From positions 1-53,948 of the forward strand of contig JACZXW010000006.1 of the NCBI GenBank assembly GCA_022571415.1: a DNA stretch of 53,948 bases. The letters are read 5' to 3'. This DNA is from Pseudomonadota bacterium (lineage in GTDB: Bacteria; Pseudomonadota; Gammaproteobacteria; Pseudomonadales; Azotimanducaceae). Below the pieces are notes generated by a model. The model was given only the letters and a program-made list of their open reading frames with translations. It made no database searches and was not told where the DNA came from. The position numbers and the translations under genes were made by a program. This document shows positions 17,910 to 27,600 of the stretch, piece after piece (position 1 is the first letter of the stretch; each line of letters begins with the position of its first letter).

Positions 17910-19304
17910 ATGACAGATTCACAAGTGGAAGAATCACAGGTCCGTGATTCCGAAACCGAATCAGCATTGGAAAAGCCACAAGTTGGTATCTGGGAACTTG
18001 CCTGGCCCGCGATCGTCGGCAACCTGCTCTACGCTGTGATCGGCATCGTCAGCATCAAAATTGTCGGTTCTCTGGGCCCTGAAGCCGTCGCCGCGGTGAC
18101 CACCGGACACCGCATTTTTTTCGGTTTTCAGGCTATCCTGATGGCGGTATCGACTGGCACGGCTGCCATGGTTGCCCGGGCCTGGGGTGCAAAGGACTAT
18201 TCTGAAGCTGCCCACGTCACCAGCGTTTCTCTATGGATTGGAAACTTTGTTGCTGTTGCCCTGATGCTTCCCTGCATCATTTTTGCAAAACAGATAGCAG
18301 GAGTGTTTGGTCTCGATGAAAACACTACGCGTCAAGCCGCAGAATTCATTCGCTACCTCAGCCTATTCAATATTGCCTTCGCCATAAATATGGTGATAGG
18401 TGCATCCTTGCGAGCCGCAGGAGATACAAGGACACCCCTGTGGGTCGGCGCAGTGACCAATGTCGTCAACGTGATACTTGTCTATCTGCTGGTCTATGGC
18501 TTGCACGGCGCACCACGGCTGGGCGTACCCGGGGCAGCTATAGCAAATGGCCTGTCCTTCACTGTAGGCGCCCTGATACTGCTCTATCTCTGGTACGGTA
18601 AAAAACTGAGGGTCGGAGTTGGCGGTCGCGGCTCGATGACCCTGAAGCGTATTCGCCAGCTGGTGCATATCGGATACCCGGCTGCCATTGAGCAATTTGT
18701 GTTTCAGGGTGGCTTTGTGGCATTTCTCTGGTTGGTCGGTTATTACGGTACCGCGGCATTTGCAGCCTATGGAATTGGTGTGCAGATCCTCTCGATTTCT
18801 TTCGTTGTCGGTTTCGGATTTTCAATCGCTGGTGCAACCCTGGTCGGGCAGCATCTCGGAGCCAAGGATCCAGACGGTGCAGTGCGGCAGGGCTGGCGTG
18901 CCACTGGCCTGGCAATCGCCAGCATGACCGCACTTAGTCTGGTTATCGTGTTTTTTGCTCGGGATATCGCCTTGTTTCTTATTGCCGATGAGCAGGTAGT
19001 TCAGCACACGGTAACTTTCATTTACATCATGGCGATTGCGCAACCAATGATGGCGATCGAATTCACACTGGGTGGATGCTTGCGTGGAGCTGGCGATACC
19101 CGGTTTCCACTGATTACAACGATGATCGGCCTGATTGGCGTGCGTGTAGGATTGGCTACCTTGTTTGCATACCTTGGGCTGGGTGTGGGCTGGATCTATG
19201 GCGCGCTTATCGGCGACTATCTTGTAAAGAGCCTGATGCTCGTGCACAGATTCCGATCAGGCAAGTGGAAACAGATTTTTAAAGAAGCTGATCATAAATT
19301 TTAG
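17910..19304 (+). CDS. MATE family efflux transporter
   Basis: 464 residues with about twelve predicted membrane helices in two similar halves. IWELAWPAIVGNLL starts the first half and HIGYPAAIEQFVFQGG the second; AAGDTRTPLWVGAVTNVVNV and GAGDTRFPLITTMIG are the repeated MATE motifs. It probably exports cationic or organic compounds across the inner membrane using H+ or Na+. It is divergent from the PYROXD2-like gene and ends 6 bases from the map stop. Confidence 0.93.
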   Translation: MTDSQVEESQVRDSETESALEKPQVGIWELAWPAIVGNLLYAVIGIVSIKIVGSLGPEAVAAVTTGHRIFFGFQAILMAVSTGTAAMVARAWGAKDYSEAAHVTSVSLWIGNFVAVALMLPCIIFAKQIAGVFGLDENTTRQAAEFIRYLSLFNIAFAINMVIGASLRAAGDTRTPLWVGAVTNVVNVILVYLLVYGLHGAPRLGVPGAAIANGLSFTVGALILLYLWYGKKLRVGVGGRGSMTLKRIRQLVHIGYPAAIEQFVFQGGFVAFLWLVGYYGTAAFAAYGIGVQILSISFVVGFGFSIAGATLVGQHLGAKDPDGAVRQGWRATGLAIASMTALSLVIVFFARDIALFLIADEQVVQHTVTFIYIMAIAQPMMAIEFTLGGCLRGAGDTRFPLITTMIGLIGVRVGLATLFAYLGLGVGWIYGALIGDYLVKSLMLVHRFRSGKWKQIFKEADHKF

Positions 19305-19310
19305 AAGCGG

Positions 19311-20057
19311 TTACAAGGCCGTTAATATGATGGGCTTGCCTTTCGTAATGACCATCGTGTGTTCATACTGAGCCGAAAAATTCCCAGTCCCGGTGGTCAA
19401 TGTCCAGCCGTCATCTTCGGTGGTCGTCTGTTCGCTGCCGGTTGACAGAAAAGGTTCGATCGTGATGACCTGACCTTCTGACAAAACACGATGATCGTTC
19501 CTGTCATAGAAATTGGCAATAAAATGTGGGTCTTCGTGAAGGCTCTTTCCAATGCCATGGCTTCCCAGGTCTTTTAGCGTCACAAATCCATGTCTGCGAG
19601 CCGTCCTGTCAATTGATGCACCTATCCGGTTTACCCTCGCGCCGGTTTTCGCGATATCCATGGCTTGGTGGAGGGCCTTGCGAGTTGATCGGCAAAGATA
19701 CTGAATTTTCGGATCCATGGGCGGAACCAGAAAGGTCCCGCCGGTATCACCAAAGTAGCCATCTAGTTCTGCAGACACATCGATGTTGACCACGTCACCC
19801 GGTTGAATGACCTTCTCTGAAGGGATCCCGTGTGCTGCTTCTTCATTGATGCTGATACAGGTGTGCCCGGGAAAGTCATACATCAAAATCGGAGCCGAAC
19901 GGGCCCCGTATTTCTCGAGATTTTTTGCCCCGATTGCATCCAATTCAAGGGTGGTCATGCCAATTTCCATGCGACGCTTCATTAGCAATAGCGTTTCAAA
20001 GACAATTCGGCCAATGATTTTTAACTTGCTCAGATCATGGTTATTTTCAATCGTCAT
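19311..20057 (-). CDS. map: Type I methionine aminopeptidase
   Basis: 248 residues from the ATG at 20057; the frame stays open to 20336 but the added 93 residues are not family-like and would reach into the divergent gene. It removes the initiator Met. Metal ligands are in NIDVSAELDGYFGDTGGTF (two Asp), GSHGIGKSLHEDP (His), TIEPFL (Glu) and QYEHTMV (Glu). HGIG and ARSAPILMYDFPGHTCISIN are typical. The gene is not beside rpsB, so a second Map copy is possible. A -10 element lies directly upstream with no ribosome site. Confidence 0.93.
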   Translation of the reverse strand: MTIENNHDLSKLKIIGRIVFETLLLMKRRMEIGMTTLELDAIGAKNLEKYGARSAPILMYDFPGHTCISINEEAAHGIPSEKVIQPGDVVNIDVSAELDGYFGDTGGTFLVPPMDPKIQYLCRSTRKALHQAMDIAKTGARVNRIGASIDRTARRHGFVTLKDLGSHGIGKSLHEDPHFIANFYDRNDHRVLSEGQVITIEPFLSTGSEQTTTEDDGWTLTTGTGNFSAQYEHTMVITKGKPIILTAL

Positions 20058-20064
20058 TATCAAC

Positions 20065-20092
20065 ATCATAACACCGGGCCACCATGGCGTAA
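20065..20092 (-). promoter_or_regulatory. Candidate near-leaderless promoter of map
   Basis: On the minus strand TTACGC (20092-20087), a 16-base spacer and an extended -10 TG-T-TATGAT (-10 hexamer 20070-20065) precede the ATG at 20057. By the usual geometry transcription would begin at 20058, one base before the start codon. No ribosome-binding site is visible, which fits a leaderless or near-leaderless message. Confidence 0.4.
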
Positions 20093-20187
20093 TATGAGGG
20101 CCCATGAGAGGTTTGCGCAGCAGCTTTTCTCGGTTAGTATGGGAAGTGGTTTCTTTGTAGGGAACTATTTGCTTTAGGGAGTGATTC

Positions 20188-20514
20188 ATGACTCGCAGAA
20201 TATTCCGGACGCTGGCGATAATCTGCCTGGTGGTGTTGATAAGCGACTGCGCATCTACCGGCAATAATCCGGCACAAATGATTGTGGGATCCTGGCAGTC
20301 CGAGCTTGGGGGATTTCCACTGAGAATTGAATACACGAAAGATACCGTGAAGATCGGTGATTACAATGCTGTCTCGTACCAGATTGATGAAGGCAAGCTT
20401 ATTCTTGCTCAGGAAGGCAGCCAGCCCCGCATGATCAGTTTTCCGTCAGCCGATGAGATGATCCAGACTGATTCCCTGACCGGTACCGAGCACAAATTTA
20501 TTCGGGTGAAGTAA
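20188..20514 (+). CDS. Small exported protein, lipoprotein-like
   Basis: 108 residues. An N-terminal basic-hydrophobic segment (RRIFRTLAIICLVVLIS) is followed by DCAST. The Cys resembles a lipobox but has Asp before it where Gly, Ala or Ser is normal, so lipidation is uncertain. The rest (IVGSWQSELGGFPLRIEYTK onward) looks like a short beta-barrel, lipocalin-type fold; no named family is certain. A weak hairpin (AACGC/GCGTT, 20520-20536) follows the stop. It is divergent from map. Confidence 0.65.
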   Translation: MTRRIFRTLAIICLVVLISDCASTGNNPAQMIVGSWQSELGGFPLRIEYTKDTVKIGDYNAVSYQIDEGKLILAQEGSQPRMISFPSADEMIQTDSLTGTEHKFIRVK

Positions 20515-20553
20515 GCGATAACGCTAATCTGGCGTTGCATCCTATTTCTGTAA

Positions 20554-20582
20554 TTTACCTGTATATAAATACAGGGTAAAAT
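20554..20582 (+). promoter_or_regulatory. LexA-controlled promoter of the FAN1-helicase operon
   Basis: CTGTATATAAATACAG (20559-20574) is a perfect CTGT-N8-ACAG LexA box. It sits in the spacer of a sigma-70-like promoter: TTTACC (20554-20559), 17 bases, TAAAAT (20577-20582). Transcription would start near 20589, 21 bases before the ATG of the nuclease gene. LexA bound here would block RNA polymerase, so the operon should be induced by DNA damage. Confidence 0.85.
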
Positions 20583-20609
20583 CAGCTCACGCTCTAACAC
20601 GATCCGCTA

Positions 20610-22247
20610 ATGGTCGAAGAATTACCAGAAGGGTACTATCTCGACAATTTTGATTACCTCCTTGAATTTGTTTCCAGGCAGTACGCTCACCTCCTTGACA
20701 AAGATGAACTCGCCTACGCCGCTAACTTCCATGGCCTGCCTGTCCAGGCGCGGATGCTGTACGTTCGATTGGTGCAACGTAAGGGGCCTTTGTTTCGCTG
20801 CGATAAGATCGCTTATAAGGAAATAACTGACCTGCAAGCGGCAATTCAACACTTGTCCGAAGCTGGATTCCTGGACGATGGCCATGACGCCGAATTGTCA
20901 GAAGTTCTGTGCCTGCTGACTAAGGATGAGCTGCTCGAATTACCTGAGGCAGCAAAAGCTGAATCCTCCTGGAAAAAAAGTGCCATTCTTGAGAACCTTA
21001 TCGATGCAGATGCAAAGGTCATTATCACAGCATTTTGTGTCCTCAGGCCGCTGCATCAGGACTTTTATCAACTTTACAAGCTGCTGTTTTTTGGAAATCT
21101 CACCCAGGATTTGACCGAATTCGTCTTAAACGACCTCGGCGTCACGCCATTTGAGAAATATTCGCTACAACCGGATGCATCTTTCTTTGAGAGTCGCGGG
21201 TTTATTGAAGAAACCAGGCAACTCTATAGGTTGAACGAGCTTTCCCATGGCATTGTCTCTGAGAGCGACCCAGATGCCATGGCTGAATTTATACAATTAT
21301 TACCGGAACGATGCCGTAATGATCGTCTGGGCAGACGCCATGATCGCATCGTAAATCGCATCGCCAGGCAATATGAACGCCTCGGTGCCCTGGATGATGC
21401 ATTGCTGCTCTACACCGGAACCATGTCACCACCCTCGAGGGAACGTCGCGCCAGAATCCTGCAGAAGGAAAACCGGCTGGAGGAATGTATCGAGCAGTGC
21501 ATCGAGATGCTGCAAAACCCGGACACCGACCAGGAACTTGAAGTTGCAACCCGCTTCTTGCACCGGTTCAGGAAGAAGGATTCGCTAGCTCACATGATTC
21601 CCGCGCTGGATATGGAAATTCTGGAATTCAAGCCAGTTCTACACTCTGTGTGTACGCAGAACATCCCGGGCAAACGGGTTGAAGAAGTCGCCCGCGACTG
21701 GTTCGAACATCAAGGTGGCGAAGCCTATTATGTGGAAAACAGTTTGCTACCCGGACTCTTTGGTCTCGCGTTTTGGGACATCATTTTTGCGCCTGTAAAA
21801 GGTGCCTTCTTCAATCCATTCCAGCGTGGACCTGCCGATATGTTCAGCCCGGAATTCTACCAGAGGCGGCGAGAACTGATTGAAAACAGATTCGTGGAGC
21901 TGGGTGACCGGGAGCGTCTTCGAAATCTTATTTGTACACACTTTGTTGAAAAATATCCCACGGCGAATCACTTTGTTCACTGGCCAAACCTGACGCAAGA
22001 ACTACTGGATAGGTTCCTTTCGGTCATATCGATAGAATCTTTACTGGCGGTTTTCAGACGATTGCTCGCTGATCCAAAGGGCAATCGTAGCGGGTTTCCT
22101 GATCTCGTCGTGTTTCAATACGGCAGTTATCGGCTGGTTGAGGTGAAGGGACCGGGAGACCGGCTGCAGGAAAATCAACTCAGGTGGTTACGCCATTTTT
22201 CTTCAGTAGGCATTCCCGCTGAAGTTGTCCATATAACCTGGAAATAG
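20610..22247 (+). CDS. FAN1-like VRR-NUC structure-specific nuclease
   Basis: 545 residues, similar in size to bacterial FAN1. The C-terminal VRR-NUC domain carries the PD-(D/E)XK residues D498 (GFPDLVVF), E511 and K513 (LVEVKGPGD). The block ARDWFEHQGGEAYYVENSLL and the helical middle with FWDIIFAPVKGAF and FNPFQRGPADMF match FAN1. The expected role is cutting 5' flaps to unhook interstrand DNA crosslinks. It directly follows a LexA-box promoter and overlaps the helicase gene by one base, so nuclease and helicase are probably made together. Confidence 0.92.
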   Translation: MVEELPEGYYLDNFDYLLEFVSRQYAHLLDKDELAYAANFHGLPVQARMLYVRLVQRKGPLFRCDKIAYKEITDLQAAIQHLSEAGFLDDGHDAELSEVLCLLTKDELLELPEAAKAESSWKKSAILENLIDADAKVIITAFCVLRPLHQDFYQLYKLLFFGNLTQDLTEFVLNDLGVTPFEKYSLQPDASFFESRGFIEETRQLYRLNELSHGIVSESDPDAMAEFIQLLPERCRNDRLGRRHDRIVNRIARQYERLGALDDALLLYTGTMSPPSRERRARILQKENRLEECIEQCIEMLQNPDTDQELEVATRFLHRFRKKDSLAHMIPALDMEILEFKPVLHSVCTQNIPGKRVEEVARDWFEHQGGEAYYVENSLLPGLFGLAFWDIIFAPVKGAFFNPFQRGPADMFSPEFYQRRRELIENRFVELGDRERLRNLICTHFVEKYPTANHFVHWPNLTQELLDRFLSVISIESLLAVFRRLLADPKGNRSGFPDLVVFQYGSYRLVEVKGPGDRLQENQLRWLRHFSSVGIPAEVVHITWK

Positions 22248-24616
22248 TGATGGAACACCGGATCTCGGTAAGCGAACTTGCGCGTTTCTGGCAGCGTGGT
22301 GATATCAACTTCAGGTTTACTCATCGAAGCAGCGCTATCGAAGGCATACGTGGGCACCAATCAGTGCAGAAGAAAAGGGGAGGCGATTATGTCAGTGAAA
22401 AACCCGTTTCAATCGAGCTTTCCCGGTCAGGTTTCGAGATCAGGATACAGGGTAGAGTCGACGGATTTGTTCCAACGTCAAATCCTCCTCTGGTAGAAGA
22501 GATCAAGACACTTCGTGTTTCCGTTGAAGAGTTGCCTGCTTCGGTCAGGGAGATGCACCTGGCACAGTTGAAGATCTACGCTCACCTCCTCGGTTCCAGC
22601 GAAAACACCCAGCGTTTGCTTCTCCGGCTTTGCTATCTGAACCTGAATGACAACAACGAATCCTGGATTGAAGAAGCAGCCACCCGCGAGGCGCTGGCCG
22701 CCTTCTTTGAAACGACCCTTTCCAGGTACGTCCACTGGCTTACCCGCAGGCAACAATGGCTTGCTACCCGCAACGAGAGCATCTTGCAGTCCGCCTTCCC
22801 CTATAAGAACTACAGGCCGGGTCAACGAGACATGGCGGTTGCCGCATACCGGTCGATGACCCTGGGACAACAAATAGTGATGCAGGCGCCAACGGGTATT
22901 GGTAAAACCATGGCCGCCATCTTCCCGGCTGTAAAGGCACTATCAGAGCCGGGTTTCGACAAACTGTTTTATCTCTCAGCAAAGACCTCCGGTCAGCAGA
23001 TGGCAGAGAAAACCGTCACTGAACTGCAAGCAGCCGGACTTCGGATTCGCAGTGTGACTCTCACCGCTAAAGACAAGATTTGCTTTAACCCCGGATCACC
23101 GTGCGATCCGGATCATTGTGAATACGCCCGGGGTTACTACGATCGTCTCGGTGACGCGATGGAGGAAGCATTGCGTGAAAATGATCAACTCACCCGCCAG
23201 GTGATAGAGCAGACGGCGATGCACCACACCTTATGTCCATTTGAGTTTTCACTTGATATTTCACGCGCGGCAGATTTGGTTATTTGCGACTATAACTATG
23301 TGTTTGATCCCACTGTTTATCTACGCCGATTTTTTGAAGACGACGCTGGAAAATACATTTTGCTGGTGGATGAGGCTCACAATCTGGTTGATCGTGGTCG
23401 AGATATGTTTTCCGCGGAGCTGTTAAAAAGCAGTTTTCTGGCGTTACGAAGAAAACTGCAACAGGATTCGCCACTAGTCGCGAAAAAGCTGGCAAAAATC
23501 AATGTGGAGATTCTGGCAATTCGCAGGAACTGTAAAGCCGATCTGGAGGATCAGGGGTACGCTGTCGTGGAAACAGTTTCCAGCAAACTGATTAAGGCGC
23601 TAAAAGGGTTTTGTGGGTACGCGGAGGATCTTCTGAAAATAAACACCATTTCCGGTTATAAAGACGATTTACTGTCTCTCTATTTTGACTGTCAGAGGTT
23701 TTTGCGCACCAATGAGCAGATGGATGAGGACTACGCCTTTCTTCTGGTCAAATCGGGCAAAGACCTGAAGATGAAACTCTTTTGTATCAATCCCGCTTCA
23801 CGGCTGCAGGCAGGCTTCCATAGAATGGCATCGAGTGTTTGTTTTTCAGCCACGATGAAACCGCGGGAATATTTTCGCAAACAGCTTGGTCTGAATGAAG
23901 AAACGAGTTGGTACCAGCTTGCCAGCCCATTCGACCCGGCCAACCTGGGTGTATTCGTCGCGTCTTACATTGGTACCAGCTATCGGGAACGAGATTCATC
24001 TCTCAATGACTTGGTTGAACTGATTCACAGAGTGACAGCAAGTCATGCAGGTAACTATCTCGTCTTTTTTCCTTCACATGCGTACCTGCAGGAAGCTTAT
24101 GATACATATAGATCTGCCTGGCCAGAACGGCGAACCATCCTCCAGAAACGCCATATGACGGAACAGGATCGTCAGGAATTCCTCGACTATTTTAAGCAGG
24201 ATAGTGAAATAACCGCTTTCGCTGTCATGGGGGGCATCTTCGGTGAGGGAATTGACTTAAAGGGCCGCCGCCTGATCGGGGTCATTGTTGCCGGCGTGGG
24301 TCTGCCACAACCCGGTGTGGAGCGGGAACTCATTCGTGACTACTGGAAAGATTCAGGCCTGGGGTTTGAGTTCGCATATCAGTATCCCGGCATGAGCCGC
24401 GTACTACAAACCGCGGGGCGGGTAATCCGGGATGCCGGAGACAAGGGCATCATCTGCCTGGTGGACCGTCGTTTTGGAGAAACTCGATACAAAACACTGT
24501 TCCCGCAAGAATGGCAGGTACAGCAGGCATCTTCCATCGATACGCTAGCCTGTTCGGTGTCGAATTTTTGGTTGTCGCATTTACCCAGGTCATCTGATCG
24601 TTTACTGACAAAGTGA
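22247..24616 (+). CDS. Rad3/XPD-like helicase with N-terminal RecB/Cas4-type nuclease domain
   Basis: 789 residues from a GTG at 22247, or ATG at 22250. Residues about 50-130 look like a PD-(D/E)XK nuclease: D72 (GRVDGF), E85 and K87 (EEIKT), and Q107/Y111 (AQLKIYAHL, a QxxxY motif). The helicase part has Walker A APTGIGKT (214-221), four cysteines for a 4Fe-4S cluster (C279, C286, C291, C330), DEAH (375-378), and QTAGRVIRDAG as motif VI. This is a 5'-3' superfamily 2 helicase of the Rad3/DinG type. Its one-base overlap with the FAN1-like gene points to a joint role in crosslink repair. Confidence 0.9.
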   Translation: MMEHRISVSELARFWQRGDINFRFTHRSSAIEGIRGHQSVQKKRGGDYVSEKPVSIELSRSGFEIRIQGRVDGFVPTSNPPLVEEIKTLRVSVEELPASVREMHLAQLKIYAHLLGSSENTQRLLLRLCYLNLNDNNESWIEEAATREALAAFFETTLSRYVHWLTRRQQWLATRNESILQSAFPYKNYRPGQRDMAVAAYRSMTLGQQIVMQAPTGIGKTMAAIFPAVKALSEPGFDKLFYLSAKTSGQQMAEKTVTELQAAGLRIRSVTLTAKDKICFNPGSPCDPDHCEYARGYYDRLGDAMEEALRENDQLTRQVIEQTAMHHTLCPFEFSLDISRAADLVICDYNYVFDPTVYLRRFFEDDAGKYILLVDEAHNLVDRGRDMFSAELLKSSFLALRRKLQQDSPLVAKKLAKINVEILAIRRNCKADLEDQGYAVVETVSSKLIKALKGFCGYAEDLLKINTISGYKDDLLSLYFDCQRFLRTNEQMDEDYAFLLVKSGKDLKMKLFCINPASRLQAGFHRMASSVCFSATMKPREYFRKQLGLNEETSWYQLASPFDPANLGVFVASYIGTSYRERDSSLNDLVELIHRVTASHAGNYLVFFPSHAYLQEAYDTYRSAWPERRTILQKRHMTEQDRQEFLDYFKQDSEITAFAVMGGIFGEGIDLKGRRLIGVIVAGVGLPQPGVERELIRDYWKDSGLGFEFAYQYPGMSRVLQTAGRVIRDAGDKGIICLVDRRFGETRYKTLFPQEWQVQQASSIDTLACSVSNFWLSHLPRSSDRLLTK

Positions 24617-24693
24617 TAGTGCGAAGCCGCTGCCATATCCGTACAATACGCAACGACAAAATCGTGATGAGCCGCTGACAAAGGAATTGGTTA

Positions 24694-27600
24694 ATGACGG
24701 CAATTAGGGTAGACAGCAAGCCTGCATTTTATTCATCTCTAGAGCGAAGGATTCGCAAGCGGGGTGGTACAACCTCGCAATTGAAATTCGCACAAAGTTA
24801 CTACTCCCAGATTCCGCTTTCAGAGCTCCTGCAAAAATCCTGGCAAACAGTGATCCAGGCATTATATTCCAGCTGGAAGTTCTACCAAAAATTTGATGGC
24901 ACCCGATCACAGGTCAGAGTCTTCAACCCGACGATTGAGGAAGATGGCTTCGAAACCAGGCAGACTGTGATCGAGGTTACTGCAGCCAATTTGCCATTTC
25001 TCCTTGACTCCATCCGCCTGATGCTGAACAGCGAGTCCCTGATATTGTCAGATGTGCAGCAATGCATGCTTAGTGCTCTTCGATCTGACAATAAGGCACC
25101 TGTTATCGTTGATGATCAGCAGCCTAATGAAACGCTGATACACCTTGAGATTGAGCGTGTGTCGAATCCTGTAGACCTGGAGCGGATGATACGCAAAGTT
25201 CTCAAACTGGTGCATCAGGTCAACAAAGATTTTGTTCCCATGCGTCAGCAGATGTTGATGTGGAGTGGTGAACTTGGCACTGGCGTACAGCTGGACGGGA
25301 AAAAACGTAAAGCGCAAGGGTCTGACAGTGAAGAAGAAACAGTAGATTTTCTTCGCTGGCTATCTGCCAACAATTTCACTTTCCTCGGTTACGAGGAATT
25401 TATACTGGGCAAGCGAGTTTCTGATGTACAACGGGTCAGCGGCTCATCTTTAGGATTATGCCGGAAAGGGATGCCTGTGGATGGGCTTGCCTTTCAGCTG
25501 CCTGGCCGTAAAAAGTATCAACTGCTGATCAGTAAACTACCGGTTCGAAGCAAGGTGCACCGCTCGGCATATTACGAATCCATCACCATCGTTCGTCCGG
25601 GTAATATCAGCGGAACACGGCGCGCATGTCGCTTCGTTGGATTGTTTACATCTTCTGCTTACAACCAGAACCCGGTGGATATTCCCGTGGTGCGCAGGAA
25701 AATAGAGAAGATATTTGAGCATCAAGATCTCTCAGCGACCAGCCACAAAGGCAGGGTACTCAGCCGTATTATCGAGGTATTCCCGCGCGATGAACTTTTT
25801 TTGGCCACCAGTGAAGAGCTTGAGGAAATGGTACTGGCAAGTTTTGCGCTACAGGAAAGGCGAGTGGTTCGACTTCTGGTTCGCCGTTCGAAGCATTTCG
25901 TGTCCTGTCTTCTTTACATGCCTAGAGATACCTATAACACCCAACTGCGTATAAAAATTCAAGCAATGCTGAGCCAACAATTTACTGCTGTTGAGTCTGA
26001 GTTTTCTACCTTCTTCTCAGAATCCGCATTAACCCGCACACACTTCGTTCTACGTGTAAACCCGGAGCAACAGACACCGTTCAACCTGGTTAAGCTCGAG
26101 CAGGAGATCACTCGGCTCACCCGGTCCTGGGAAGACGAGTTGCAGTGGGTACTGTCTGAGATGCACAATAATAATCCGGATGCAAACCCGTTTCATCGTT
26201 ACGGTCGGATTTTCCCTCCGGGATATCAGGATTTCTTTACACCCCAGGAAGCCTGCTTCGACATCGGATTTTTATCCCGTCTGACAACCCAAGCACCTCT
26301 CGCGGTGAATCTTTACGAAGCTTATGTTGTCGGTTCAAGCTATGTAAAATTCAAGGTGTTTCATCTCGGTGATGCGTTACCACTATCAGATGTCATCCCC
26401 ATCCTGGAAAACCTCGGTGCAAAAACCGTCTCTGAGCATCCTTACGAGCTTCGACTGAGTGATAATGCCAGGGTCTGGATTCACGATTTTGCGCTGGAAT
26501 TCAGGCACATCCCCGTTGGTGGTTTACAGGGGGTTAAGCAGATCTTTGAGGAGGCGTTCCACAATATCTGGAGGGAAGGGAAAGAAAACGATTCATTTAA
26601 CCGCCTGGTGCCTTCGGCGGCGATGAACTTCAGGCAGGTTAAGGTAATTCGCGCCTATTCCAGATATTTTGCCCAGCTGCAAAGCACTTACAGCCAACAG
26701 TACATTGCTGATTGCCTGACTCGATATTCAAAGATAACGAAACAGTTGTGGCAAATGTTCGAATTGAGACTGGATCCAGCACTGGATCGAGAATCAGCAC
26801 TGGCCAAGGCAACCAGAATGAAGCGCCAGATCCTGTCGAATATCGATAAGGTCGAGAATCTGGCCGATGATCGCATTCTGCGCCGATTCATTGAGATGAT
26901 TCAGGCAACGCTACGGACAAACTATTTTCAAAGAAAGAGTGATGGTAGTTACAAGGACTGTATTGCCTTTAAATTTCGCCCATCGGAAATTTCTGAAATG
27001 CCACTGCCGACCCCGGAGTACGAAATATTTGTGTATTCGGTTCGAATTGAAGGTGTGCATTTACGCGGCGGTAAAGTGGCCCGAGGGGGGTTGCGCTGGT
27101 CGGATCGCTCAGAGGATTATAGAACTGAGATTCTCGGCCTGGTAAAAGCACAGCAGGTAAAGAACTCTGTCATTGTCCCGGTAGGCGCCAAGGGTGGATT
27201 TCTTACCAAGCAGATTCCAGACGGGGCGTCAGCGGAAGTGATCAACGAAGAAGGGATAGCCTGCTATCGAATTTTCATACAGGGTCTCCTGGACCTGACT
27301 GACAATCTGGTCAAGGGGGAGGTCGTCCCGCCACAAGACGTTGTTAGATACGATGATGACGACTATTACCTGGTAGTCGCCGCGGATAAGGGCACTGGCG
27401 GTTTTTCAGACATTGCAAACGAAATATCTGAAGCCAACAATTTCTGGCTTGGAGACGCTTTTGCCTCCGGTGGCAGCGTGGGTTACGACCACAAGGCGAT
27501 GGGAATTACGGCGAAGGGCGCGTGGAAATCTGTTGCGCAACATTTTCGGGATCTGGACCTGAACGTGCAGGAATCAGAGTTTACCGTTATAGGCATTGGA

